Assembly: GCA_016793325.1 (NCBI GenBank)
Contig: JAEUKI010000077.1
Location: forward strand, 124,001-188,000
DNA from: Myxococcales bacterium
GTDB lineage: Bacteria > Myxococcota_A > Polyangia > Polyangiales > Ga0077539
Direction: 5' to 3'
DNA: 64,000 nucleotides
Below, in pieces: positions 53,109 to 61,257 of this stretch (the stretch's first letter is position 1; every line of letters begins with the position of its first letter). Position numbers and translations under genes: made by a program. The notes below the pieces were generated by a model, which was given only the letters and a program-made list of their open reading frames with translations, did no database searches and had not been told where the DNA came from.

Positions 53109-54783
53109 CCCCGCGCGATCGTGGGTCGCGTTCGTCGCGCTGGCGCTCGCAGCGGTCGTCGTCGCGTGCAGAGACCCCTACCCCACGCCGCGGTTCTCGG
53201 GCGCGGGGCGCACCACCGAACGCCGCGGCGGAGTGCTGCGCGTCGCGTTCGACACGGACCTCCGCACGCTCGATCCCGCGCAGGCGTACGACGAGCTCTC
53301 GACCGCGGTCGTTCGACACTTGAACGACACGCTGCTCGACTACGACCCGGACACGGGCGAGCTCGTCCCGCTGCTCGCCGAGCGCTTCGAGCTCGGCGCG
53401 GATCACAAGACGTACACGTTTGTGCTGCGGCCGAACCTCGTGTTCAGCGACGGATCGCCGCTCGATTCGCAGGCGTTCGTGCGCTCGTTCGAGCGCATGC
53501 TCGACCCGCAGCGGGTGCCCTGCCCCGGGACGAGCTTCTACTACTTGATCGAAGGAGCCGACGCGTTCTCCGAGCACCGAGCGCCGCACGTCACGGGCAT
53601 CTCGACGCCCGACGCGCGCACGATCGTGTTTCGGTTGAAGCAAGCGGACCAGACGTTTCTCAACGCGATGGCGATGCCGTTCTCGGCGCCCGTTCCCGTC
53701 GAGTACGTCGCGCGCGTGGGCAACGACGAGTTCGCGCGAAACCCGATCGGCGTGGGGCCGTTCATGCTCGAGCGCTGGGAGGCCGGCTCGCGCGTCGTGC
53801 TCCGTCGCAACCCCCGCTACTGGAACCCGCAGCGCCCCCTGCTCGACGGCATCGTGTACGAGCTGTCGCTCGCGAGACACCTGCAATTCATGCGGTTTCA
53901 GCGCGCGGATCTCGACCACGCCAACGACTACGCCCTCACGACGGCGGACTACCTCTCGCTCACCTCGCAGCCCGCCTGGAGGCCGTTCATCGAGCGAAAG
54001 CCCGACATCGCGATGTACGGCGTCGCGATCAACTGCGAGCTCCCGCCGTTCGACAACGTTCACGTCCGTCGCGCGCTGTCGTTTGCGATCGACCGCGACG
54101 CCATCGCGCGCTCGCGCAACTACCGGATTCGACCGCTCGGAGGGCTCTATCCGCCGGGGCTCCCTGGGTACGACGCGAACCTCCCCGGCGCGCACAACTA
54201 CAACCCCGACCGCGCGCGGGCCGAGCTCCGCGAGGCGGGCTACCGCGACGGACTGCCGGGCGAACATGAATTGTGGCTCACCGAAGGGCCCGCGGCGGCG
54301 GTGTACGGGCAGCTGTTGCAGGCGGACCTCGCGCGCGTCGGAATCCGCATTCGCCTGAAATTCGCCAGCTTTCCCGTGTTTCTCGAGATGACCCAGCGCC
54401 GCCGCGCCGTGGCCCTCTCGTACTCGGGGTGGAACATGGATTTCCCCGACCCGAGCAACTTCATCGACACGCTCTTTCACTCGCGAAACGCGACGGAAGA
54501 GCACGCCCAGAACCAGAGCTTCTATCGCAACCCCGCGCTCGACGCGCTGCTCGACCGAGCGCGCATCGAGCCCGATCGCGCGCGACGCATCGCCATGTAC
54601 CAAGAGGCCGAACGCATCGTGGTCAACGACGCTCCGTGGGCGTTCATGTTCACGCCCCAGCGCATCGAGATCGAACAGCCCTACGTGCACCGCGGCGCGT
54701 ACAGCCCCGTGTACGTGCACGACCTTCGAAACACCTGGCTCGATCTGCCGCTGCGTCCCTTCGTCCCGGAGGCGCGCCGGTGA
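53083..54783 (+). CDS. Peptide ABC importer substrate-binding lipoprotein (DppA/OppA family)
   Basis: The 566-aa family-5 binding protein has a lipobox in AAVVVAC (Cys29 from the GTG 53083 start; an ATG three bases later is possible). The family core is visible: LRVAFDTDLRTLDPAQAYDE, LLAERFELGADHKTYTFVLR, VFSDGSPLDSQAFV, RNPIGVGPFMLERWE and NVHVRRALSFAIDRDAIA. It should bind oligopeptides or similar ligands at the membrane. It is encoded between the two permeases, overlapping both (26 bp and 4 bp GTGA). Confidence 0.9.
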   Translation: MMRSTPRRSPARSWVAFVALALAAVVVACRDPYPTPRFSGAGRTTERRGGVLRVAFDTDLRTLDPAQAYDELSTAVVRHLNDTLLDYDPDTGELVPLLAERFELGADHKTYTFVLRPNLVFSDGSPLDSQAFVRSFERMLDPQRVPCPGTSFYYLIEGADAFSEHRAPHVTGISTPDARTIVFRLKQADQTFLNAMAMPFSAPVPVEYVARVGNDEFARNPIGVGPFMLERWEAGSRVVLRRNPRYWNPQRPLLDGIVYELSLARHLQFMRFQRADLDHANDYALTTADYLSLTSQPAWRPFIERKPDIAMYGVAINCELPPFDNVHVRRALSFAIDRDAIARSRNYRIRPLGGLYPPGLPGYDANLPGAHNYNPDRARAELREAGYRDGLPGEHELWLTEGPAAAVYGQLLQADLARVGIRIRLKFASFPVFLEMTQRRRAVALSYSGWNMDFPDPSNFIDTLFHSRNATEEHAQNQSFYRNPALDALLDRARIEPDRARRIAMYQEAERIVVNDAPWAFMFTPQRIEIEQPYVHRGAYSPVYVHDLRNTWLDLPLRPFVPEARR

Positions 54784-55712
54784 CGAACTTCATCCTCCGC
54801 CGCTTGCTCGCCGCGCTCGCGATCGTGTGGGCCGTCTCGACGCTCACGTTCTTCGTCACGCTCAAGCTCGGCGATCCGGTGGCGACCATCCTCGGCCCTC
54901 GCGCCAACGCGCGCGACCGCGAGAACGTCCGTCGCTACTACGGCCTCGATCAGCCGACGTACGTGCAGTACGCGCGCTACATGGGCCGGCTCGCCAAGGG
55001 AGACCTCGGCGTCTCGTACCGCTATCGACGACCGGTCTCGCAGCTGATCGGCGAGCGATTTCCCAGGACCATGTTGCTCGCCGTGATGTCCATCGCGTTC
55101 GAGGTCATCGTCGGTGTGGCCCTCGGCGCGCTCGCCGCGGCCCGCAAAGGGACACGCACGGACAGCACGATCATGGCGGGCGCCTTCGTCACGATGAGCT
55201 TGCCCACGTTCATCACCGGCAAAGTGTTTCTCTTGGTGCTCGCGTACTACCTCGGGCTGTTTCCCATCGGCGGCTACGGCGTCACGTGGATCGACCACGT
55301 CTATCACGCGATCTTGCCAGCGCTCGCGATCTCGCTCTTGTCCACGGCCGCGTACGCGCGGCTCGCGCGCAACGAGCTCGTCGAGATCCTGCAGGCCGAG
55401 TACATCCGAACCGCCCGAGCGAAGGGCGTGAGCGAGCCCGTCATCGTCGTGAAGCACGCGCTCCGCAACGCGCTCTTGCCGATCGTGACGTCGATCGGCC
55501 TCTCGTTCGGCTCGCTGTTCACGGGCGCGATCGTGACCGAGTCGATCTTCGCGTGGCCGGGCGTCGGGCGACTCGCGTTCGACTCGGTCTCGGGGCTCGA
55601 CGTCCCCGTGATCGTCGGCTGCGTGATCTTCGGCTCCTTCGGGATCCAGCTCGGAAATCTCCTCAGCGACGTCGCGTACGCCCTGCTCGATCCGCGCATT
55701 CGCCGCGGGTGA
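54780..55712 (+). CDS. Peptide/nickel ABC importer permease (DppB/OppB family)
   Basis: The 310-aa permease starts at GTG 54780, overlapping the binding-protein stop (GTGA). It has the N-terminal membrane helix FILRRLLAALAIVWAVSTLTFF, five more helices and the EAA loop YIRTARAKGVSEPVIVVKHAL. It pairs with the DppC-like subunit. No ATP-binding subunit gene (DppD/DppF) follows in the window; the next gene is a lipoprotein. Confidence 0.92.
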   Translation: MTNFILRRLLAALAIVWAVSTLTFFVTLKLGDPVATILGPRANARDRENVRRYYGLDQPTYVQYARYMGRLAKGDLGVSYRYRRPVSQLIGERFPRTMLLAVMSIAFEVIVGVALGALAAARKGTRTDSTIMAGAFVTMSLPTFITGKVFLLVLAYYLGLFPIGGYGVTWIDHVYHAILPALAISLLSTAAYARLARNELVEILQAEYIRTARAKGVSEPVIVVKHALRNALLPIVTSIGLSFGSLFTGAIVTESIFAWPGVGRLAFDSVSGLDVPVIVGCVIFGSFGIQLGNLLSDVAYALLDPRIRRG

Positions 55713-55769
55713 TCACGGCCGCGCGCGATTGCGTGAGAACCGCGCGCGTCTGGGCCCAATCGCTCGGAT

Positions 55770-57710
55770 GTGAACCGCACGATCGCACTTGCGTCGCTCT
55801 TCGCGCTCCTCGCGTTGCACTGCGCCCCCGTCGAATGGCCCGCCAACGACGGGGCCGTCGCGGACGCCGTCGACAGCGCCGTCGACGCAGCGCCGACGGA
55901 CGCGCGCAGTCCCACTGACAGCGGCGCGCAGCCCTCGGATGCAGCGGTCGACGCGCGAGCGCTGGAGCCGCTTCCGTACGACTCGCGCTGCGACGCGCTC
56001 GACCAGCTCGCGCTCGAAGCCAATCGCGTGGCGGATGCGCAGGTGCTCACGTACGAGCGCTCGGGTTTGGCGACGTCGGGCAACAGCCACACCGAACGCT
56101 GCGGCGACAGCTTCGATCAGTCGGGCGACGACGTCTCGCTTCGGTTCACCGCGCCGCGGTCGGGCTCGTGGAGGTTCGTCGCGTCCGGGCGAGGGATTGG
56201 GTCGTTGCGCGTTCGTCGCGCGTGCGCGTCGACCGGCGAGTGCATCGGCGTCGACGCGCTCGTCCGTGGGCCGGACGCGGCGCCGACGCTCGTCCGCGAG
56301 ATGTCGCTGCAGCAAGGCGAGACCGTCGAGTTGACCGCCGATGGGTGCGCGCTCGGAGGGCGTTGTCCCGCCGTGTTTCGCGCCGAACGCTGGGGACCGC
56401 TTCAGTGCTTCGCGCAGGCGTGCCCTGCGAATCACGAGTGCGTCGTCGAGAGCCCCGAGCGCGCGCGCGTGTCGTGTCGCCCCACGATCGATCTGCGCGA
56501 GGCGCGCTCGGTCAACGTGCGATCGATCAGCGCGCAGCTCGATGCGCAGTCGCGGCACTTCGTGTTCGACCTCGAGCTCGACCCCGGCTCATTTTGGTAC
56601 CTCACGATTCGCGTGGATCGCTGGCTCCTCGCCGATGGAACCTTCGTGACCTCCGCGCCGGGCAACTACACGATCTTCTCCGTGGACATGCGCGACGGCC
56701 ACGGAGCTCCTACGACGGTCGCTGTGCCGGACACCCGCTTCGTCGGCGCAGAGTTCGCGCTGCTGGGCTCGCGCTTCTCGCATCGTGCGCTCGTGCGCTT
56801 CACCGAGTGGCGCCGTCCTGCGCTCGGCGAACGCTGCTCTTCGTCCGACGCACACCTTTTGTGTGTCGCTGGGACCCGCTGCGACGCGAGCACCGACCGA
56901 TGCGTGCAGAGCGAGCGCCTCGAAATCACGAGCGCTCAGGTGTTTCGCGCCGCTGGCGAGGCGAGGCTCCGAGGCGTCGTGCGCGGCGTACGCGGCGCTT
57001 CGGGTACAACGGTGAGCGTCGCGGCGCTCGACGAGCGCGGGGTCTGGAGGAGCGCGCCGTACGGTGGCTACGTCGGCGGTAGCCGCGATCTTCGAACGGA
57101 GTTCGTCACCGAGCTCAACGCGGTGCTTCCCGAGGGTCGCTACTCGCACGCGCGCATCTCGCTCAACGATGGAGCGTCGAGCGCGCCCGTCATCGTCGAA
57201 GTCGTCGAGCCTCGGCGCGTCGGAGCGAGCGAGTCGTGCCAGCCCGTCGACGCCGAGTGCGAGCCGGGCCTGGAGTGTGTGTCCGCTTCAACAGGTCGTC
57301 GCTGCGAGCCACGCACGATGCGCGATCCCTGCGTGCTCGATCCCGCGCCGTGGGCCGTGCAATGGACGCCGCGCGCGGACACGAGCGAGATCGAAGCGAC
57401 CGGCTACGGAGGAATTTCGCAGCTCGACCCGGCCGCTGCGTGCACCGCTGCGCCGCGCTGGTCGTCGACGCCGATCGACGTGGTGTTCGTCGCGCCACGC
57501 GCGGGCCGCTATCGCTTCGAGGGACGCGGGCTGTCGGAGCTGCGATCGGGATCGCTCTGCACACAAATAGAGTGCCAGGGCGCTGTTGGGTGGAACAGCA
57601 CGCTCGTCGCAGACCGAGTCCTGCGCGAGGGGGAGCGCTACCTGCTCTCGTTCATGACGTTTCCGCGCGCGGGTCGCGTGTCGGTCCGCGCGAAGCGCAT
57701 CGAAGAGTGA
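55770..57710 (+). CDS. Hypothetical lipoprotein, multi-domain, Cys-containing
   Basis: The 646-aa protein starts at GTG 55770 (MNRTIALASLFALLALHC); Cys18 could be lipidated but His at -1 is atypical for a lipobox. A 40-residue Ala/Asp/Ser linker is followed by at least four beta-rich modules with cysteine pairs (CALGGRC, CFAQACPANHEC, CSSSDAHLLCVAGTRC, CQPVDAECEPGLEC). Two similar jelly-roll or PPC-like segments may be present (SGSWRFVASGRG and AGRYRFEGRG share a motif). Likely surface exposed. It ends 4 bp before the convergent glpD stop. Confidence 0.65.
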   Translation: MNRTIALASLFALLALHCAPVEWPANDGAVADAVDSAVDAAPTDARSPTDSGAQPSDAAVDARALEPLPYDSRCDALDQLALEANRVADAQVLTYERSGLATSGNSHTERCGDSFDQSGDDVSLRFTAPRSGSWRFVASGRGIGSLRVRRACASTGECIGVDALVRGPDAAPTLVREMSLQQGETVELTADGCALGGRCPAVFRAERWGPLQCFAQACPANHECVVESPERARVSCRPTIDLREARSVNVRSISAQLDAQSRHFVFDLELDPGSFWYLTIRVDRWLLADGTFVTSAPGNYTIFSVDMRDGHGAPTTVAVPDTRFVGAEFALLGSRFSHRALVRFTEWRRPALGERCSSSDAHLLCVAGTRCDASTDRCVQSERLEITSAQVFRAAGEARLRGVVRGVRGASGTTVSVAALDERGVWRSAPYGGYVGGSRDLRTEFVTELNAVLPEGRYSHARISLNDGASSAPVIVEVVEPRRVGASESCQPVDAECEPGLECVSASTGRRCEPRTMRDPCVLDPAPWAVQWTPRADTSEIEATGYGGISQLDPAAACTAAPRWSSTPIDVVFVAPRAGRYRFEGRGLSELRSGSLCTQIECQGAVGWNSTLVADRVLREGERYLLSFMTFPRAGRVSVRAKRIEE

Positions 57711-57714
57711 TCGT

Positions 57715-59307
57715 TCACTCTTTGGCGAACGTCGTCCCGTAGCTCCGCTCCCACGTCGCGCGATACGCGCGGTGCTCGCGCTCCCAGCGGACGTTGTCCC
57801 AGCCGAGCTCTTTCTGAACGACCGCGCGCACGCGCTCCATCTCGCGCTCGGCGCCGTCCGCGAGGAACATCCCGACGCGCACGCGGCGCAACAAGAGGTC
57901 GTCGAGGTGCGCGACCGCTTCGCTCTGCGCGGCCCAGCGAAGCTCACCCCACGTCGCGACCGACCCGCCGATGCGCTCGCGTGACTCGTCGCCGAACGCG
58001 ACGATCTGCGCGGTCTCGTCGCCGTGGCGACCGAGCATTCGCGTGCTGAGCTCTTCGTCGAAATTCGCGGTCTTCAGCGCTTCGAGCGTGGCCTCGGTGG
58101 GATCGTCGAGGATCGTCTCGCGCTTCTTGTCGGCGTCGACGCCGAGCGTGCCTTCGAGCGCGCGAAGGACATCGCGCGCCATGATGCGAAACGTCGTGAG
58201 CTTGCCGCCGGTGACGGTGAAGAGACCGTCCTCGTTCCACAACGCGTGCTCGCGAGACTCTTTGCTGGGGTCTTTGGCGCCCGTGTTGATCACCGGGCGA
58301 ACGCCGCTCCAGGTCGACACGACGTCCTTCTCTGTGAGCGCGAGCGAGGGAAACAGCGCGTGCGCCGACTCCATCAGGTACTCGGCCTCGCTCTGCGAGA
58401 TCCACGGCTCGTCGTCGAGCGCGTGCTTGTGATCGATGTCCGTCGTCCCGAGGATCGTCGTGCCCTCCCACGGAACCGCGAACACCGCGCGCCCGTCGCG
58501 CGGGTGCATCAAGCTGATCGCTTCTCCGAGCGGGACGCGCGAGCTCGAGAACAACAAGTGACTGCCGCGGATCTGTCGCAAGCGCTGTTGTCCGCCCACT
58601 TGTTTTCTGAGCACGTCCGCCCACGCGCCGGTCGCGTTGACGACGGCCTTCGCGCGGACCTCGTAGCTCTTGCCCTCGCCCGCGTGGTCTTCGACCGCGA
58701 CGCCGACGACCTTGCCGTTGCCGTCTTTGAGCAGTGATTTTACAGGCGCATAGTTGATCGACACGCCGCCGTGCTGGCTCGCTTCGGAGAGCACTCGGAG
58801 CACCAACCGCGAGTCATCGGTCTGCGCGTCGAAGTAGTGGTACGCGGTCTTCACCGGCGTCTTTTCGAGCGCGGGGACCTTCTCGATGAGCTGCTTGCGC
58901 GACAGCTTGGTGTGCTGCCACTTCATCGCGATGAGGTCGTAGATCGCGAGGCCAGCGCCGAACATCCAGCCGGGCATCTTGTCGTTGGGGAAGCTCGTCA
59001 GGCAAAACCCGAGCGGAACGACGAGGCCCTTGGCCTCCTTCATGAGCCGCTCGCGCTCGACGACGCTCTCGCGCGTGACGCCGATCTGTCCCTGGCGGAG
59101 ATAGCGCAGCCCGCCGTGCACGAGCTTGGTCGAGCGCGACGAGGTGCCCGCGCTGAAGTCACGCGCTTCGAAGAGAACAGCCTTGAGCCCGAGACGCGCG
59201 GCTTCGAGGAGGATCCCTGCGCCCGTGATTCCGCCGCCGATGATGATCAGGTCCCACGGATCACTGAGCCGAGAGAACGCCTCCGAGCGCCAACCTTTCT
59301 TCCACAT
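57715..59307 (-). CDS. glpD: Glycerol-3-phosphate dehydrogenase
   Basis: GlpD is the membrane-associated FAD enzyme that oxidises glycerol-3-phosphate to dihydroxyacetone phosphate and passes electrons to quinone. The 530-aa protein has the FAD-binding motif DLIIIGGGITGAGILLEAA (24-31 GGGITGAG) and the DAO-type stretches STKLVHGGLRYL and NATGAWADVLRK. The C-terminal domain with ARDVLRALEGTL, GRHGDETAQIV and RRVRVGMFLADG fits GlpD. It is 24 bp downstream of the first of two paralogous membrane-protein genes, which may share its transcript. Confidence 0.95.
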   Translation of the reverse strand: MWKKGWRSEAFSRLSDPWDLIIIGGGITGAGILLEAARLGLKAVLFEARDFSAGTSSRSTKLVHGGLRYLRQGQIGVTRESVVERERLMKEAKGLVVPLGFCLTSFPNDKMPGWMFGAGLAIYDLIAMKWQHTKLSRKQLIEKVPALEKTPVKTAYHYFDAQTDDSRLVLRVLSEASQHGGVSINYAPVKSLLKDGNGKVVGVAVEDHAGEGKSYEVRAKAVVNATGAWADVLRKQVGGQQRLRQIRGSHLLFSSSRVPLGEAISLMHPRDGRAVFAVPWEGTTILGTTDIDHKHALDDEPWISQSEAEYLMESAHALFPSLALTEKDVVSTWSGVRPVINTGAKDPSKESREHALWNEDGLFTVTGGKLTTFRIMARDVLRALEGTLGVDADKKRETILDDPTEATLEALKTANFDEELSTRMLGRHGDETAQIVAFGDESRERIGGSVATWGELRWAAQSEAVAHLDDLLLRRVRVGMFLADGAEREMERVRAVVQKELGWDNVRWEREHRAYRATWERSYGTTFAKE

Positions 59308-59331
59308 GCGAATGCGATGGTTGACATACCT

Positions 59332-61185
59332 TCAACGCGACGCGTTAGCGAGTCTTCTCGCGCGATTTCTCGCAGGCTCGAGCACCAGTTCGCCCGAAGC
59401 GCTCTCGCGGAGGACGACCGCGACGCGCTGGAGAGCGGTTGGGTCGCCGATCCGCGCAAAGAGGGACTGTCGTGTCATGCGTGTGCGGTCGCCGCAGAGG
59501 AAGGCCATGTCGCTCTCCATCGAGCTCCATGCGGACCACCGCGGCTGAGGGTCGCCAACAGCGTACACGTCACGAAGGCGAGGAAGCGCGCGATCGATTC
59601 GCGCGGCAAAGAGCGCCCGCTCGTGTCCCAACGGAGCACTGCAGGTCGCGAAGGCGTCGGTCCATGGGCCCTCCCTTGCGACGAAAACGGACCGAGGACC
59701 GATCGTGCCGAGCGGAAGTTCAAATCGGCTCCATCGGCTCGACCATCGAACACCGTCGAGCATGTCGGACCCGTTCAGTGCGACCCGGTGCAATTGGTTT
59801 TGCCCAGACCCGTCGTGATCGCACACCACCGCGACGCCGAACGTTGGATCGACCCGCGCTCGACTCGGACCCCAGGTCAGCGAATCGATCGCGCCCGGCG
59901 CGACCCGAATGACTCGAACGCGGTTCGGAAGCAGCGCACATTCGCTCGAAGCGCGTGCGCTCGATCCGTCGATTTCGATTTCGAGCGTTCCGCGCTCGCG
60001 CATCGATGCGCCGACCGGCACTGCGAGATCGACGTTTTCCGCCCCGCGGCCAGCGGGTCTCGACCACTCGAGTCGCGAGTCGCCGCGCGTCCACCGAAGG
60101 GTCGTCCACGGAATGTCGGTCCCGATCACTTGAACGGTCGCGAACTCGCCGGCACCGAGGACTGCGCCGACATCGCCTCGACCTCGAAGCACTGTGATGG
60201 TTGGCGCGATGTGCTCGCTCGAGCTCGTCGGCAACGCGCTGCGACTGATCTCGAAGGTGAGCTCTCCGCGGCGGGTCGCTGCGAAGTCGATGCAGCAATC
60301 AGCCTCACCCCCGCAGATCACGGCATGGTCGTTGGATCGACGACCAGCGACACGCTCGACGAAACGTCGTGGAATCGATGCGTACCGGTCCGACTCGACG
60401 AGCACGTGGGTGGGTCGCGCGAGCGCTCGCCACCACCATCGAGAGTGCTTCTGCAGGAGCAACGAGCGACAACTCTTCCCTCCACTCAGCAGCCCATGGT
60501 CGAAAAAGTACGTTCCGTCGTACCAATAGGGTCGAAATCCCGCGCTGCCGAAGATGTCCCGCGACCACCCAGCGCGGACGATTCGTCCTTCTCGCTCGAA
60601 CGGGCCTCCTACGTTGAGCGTCGCGCTCGTGTTGTGCCACGACACGACGTCCACAAGCACCACCGCGAGCGCTCCCCATAGCGCGGGTCCCGGCGCAGTG
60701 ACGCGCTTCGCAACCATCGCCCACACAATCAAGACGAGCCCCAAGAGACCGCTCGCCAGGTCCCACGCCAGTCGCTCTTGCGACGCAGCGCTCGGAATCG
60801 CCGTGAGCCAAACGAGCGCCGAGAGCCCGCCGAGGACGATGGCTGTGTTGCGGACGACCTTCGCGCCCCACGGCCGGATGCGCAGCGTCGCGATGTCGGT
60901 CCACGGAGTACTCGTTGCCCCATCGCTGCGCGGATGGGCAACGCCTGCGCGCTTCACTTGAACCGCGAGCTCGATCGATCGCGTCCATCGAGCCAGACGC
61001 TGCGGATCGACCGTGATCGAAACCTCGTCTTCCTGCGCGTTTGCTCGTTGCTCCGTGACGACACACTCATCGTCGAACACCCGCACCGCGCTCGCGCCCC
61101 GTACTCGGATCACCACGGGCTCACGGCGGTGCGCAGAGATCACGCGCTCGACGCGCTCGTTGGCTGCGAGGTCGACGATGAGCAT
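59332..61185 (-). CDS. Membrane-anchored protein of unknown family, paralogue 2
   Basis: The 617-aa protein has an N-terminal cytoplasmic region (1-105), three predicted membrane helices (about 110-190) and a large exported-looking beta-rich domain. A conserved cysteine motif CGGEADCCIDF (about residue 290) is shared with its neighbour. It starts MLIVDLAANERVERVISAHR and ends RESASGELVLEPA, almost identical to the upstream paralogue, whereas the central part differs in most positions. No enzymatic motif is recognised. The gene pair seems restricted in distribution, which is inference from not recognising it. Confidence 0.7.
   Translation of the reverse strand: MLIVDLAANERVERVISAHRREPVVIRVRGASAVRVFDDECVVTEQRANAQEDEVSITVDPQRLARWTRSIELAVQVKRAGVAHPRSDGATSTPWTDIATLRIRPWGAKVVRNTAIVLGGLSALVWLTAIPSAASQERLAWDLASGLLGLVLIVWAMVAKRVTAPGPALWGALAVVLVDVVSWHNTSATLNVGGPFEREGRIVRAGWSRDIFGSAGFRPYWYDGTYFFDHGLLSGGKSCRSLLLQKHSRWWWRALARPTHVLVESDRYASIPRRFVERVAGRRSNDHAVICGGEADCCIDFAATRRGELTFEISRSALPTSSSEHIAPTITVLRGRGDVGAVLGAGEFATVQVIGTDIPWTTLRWTRGDSRLEWSRPAGRGAENVDLAVPVGASMRERGTLEIEIDGSSARASSECALLPNRVRVIRVAPGAIDSLTWGPSRARVDPTFGVAVVCDHDGSGQNQLHRVALNGSDMLDGVRWSSRWSRFELPLGTIGPRSVFVAREGPWTDAFATCSAPLGHERALFAARIDRALPRLRDVYAVGDPQPRWSAWSSMESDMAFLCGDRTRMTRQSLFARIGDPTALQRVAVVLRESASGELVLEPARNRARRLANASR
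59375..59505. repeat. Near-identical 3'-end block, copy in paralogue 2
   Basis: This 131-bp block matches 61298-61428 in paralogue 1; I count 7 mismatches (about 95% identity). It codes for the C-terminal stretch with FARIGDPTALQRVAVVLRES. Confidence 0.9.
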
Positions 61186-61189
61186 GTCG
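61081..61189. repeat. Near-identical 5'-end block, copy in paralogue 2
   Basis: This 109-bp block, ending at the paralogue 2 start codon, matches 62989-63097 around the paralogue 1 start; I count 4 mismatches. It codes for MLIVDLAANERVERVISAHR and the following VIRVRGASAVRV. Confidence 0.9.
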
Positions 61190-61257
61190 CGTCAGGACAA
61201 CGAATTCGTGGGCACGTTCGCCGGCCGATTGCATTTCTCCTCGCGGAGAACGAATCG

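Noticed and set aside
58771..60681. Long plus-strand frame opposite glpD and paralogue 2
   Set aside because: It is antisense shadow; glpD is beyond doubt and the paralogue has conserved protein features on the minus strand.
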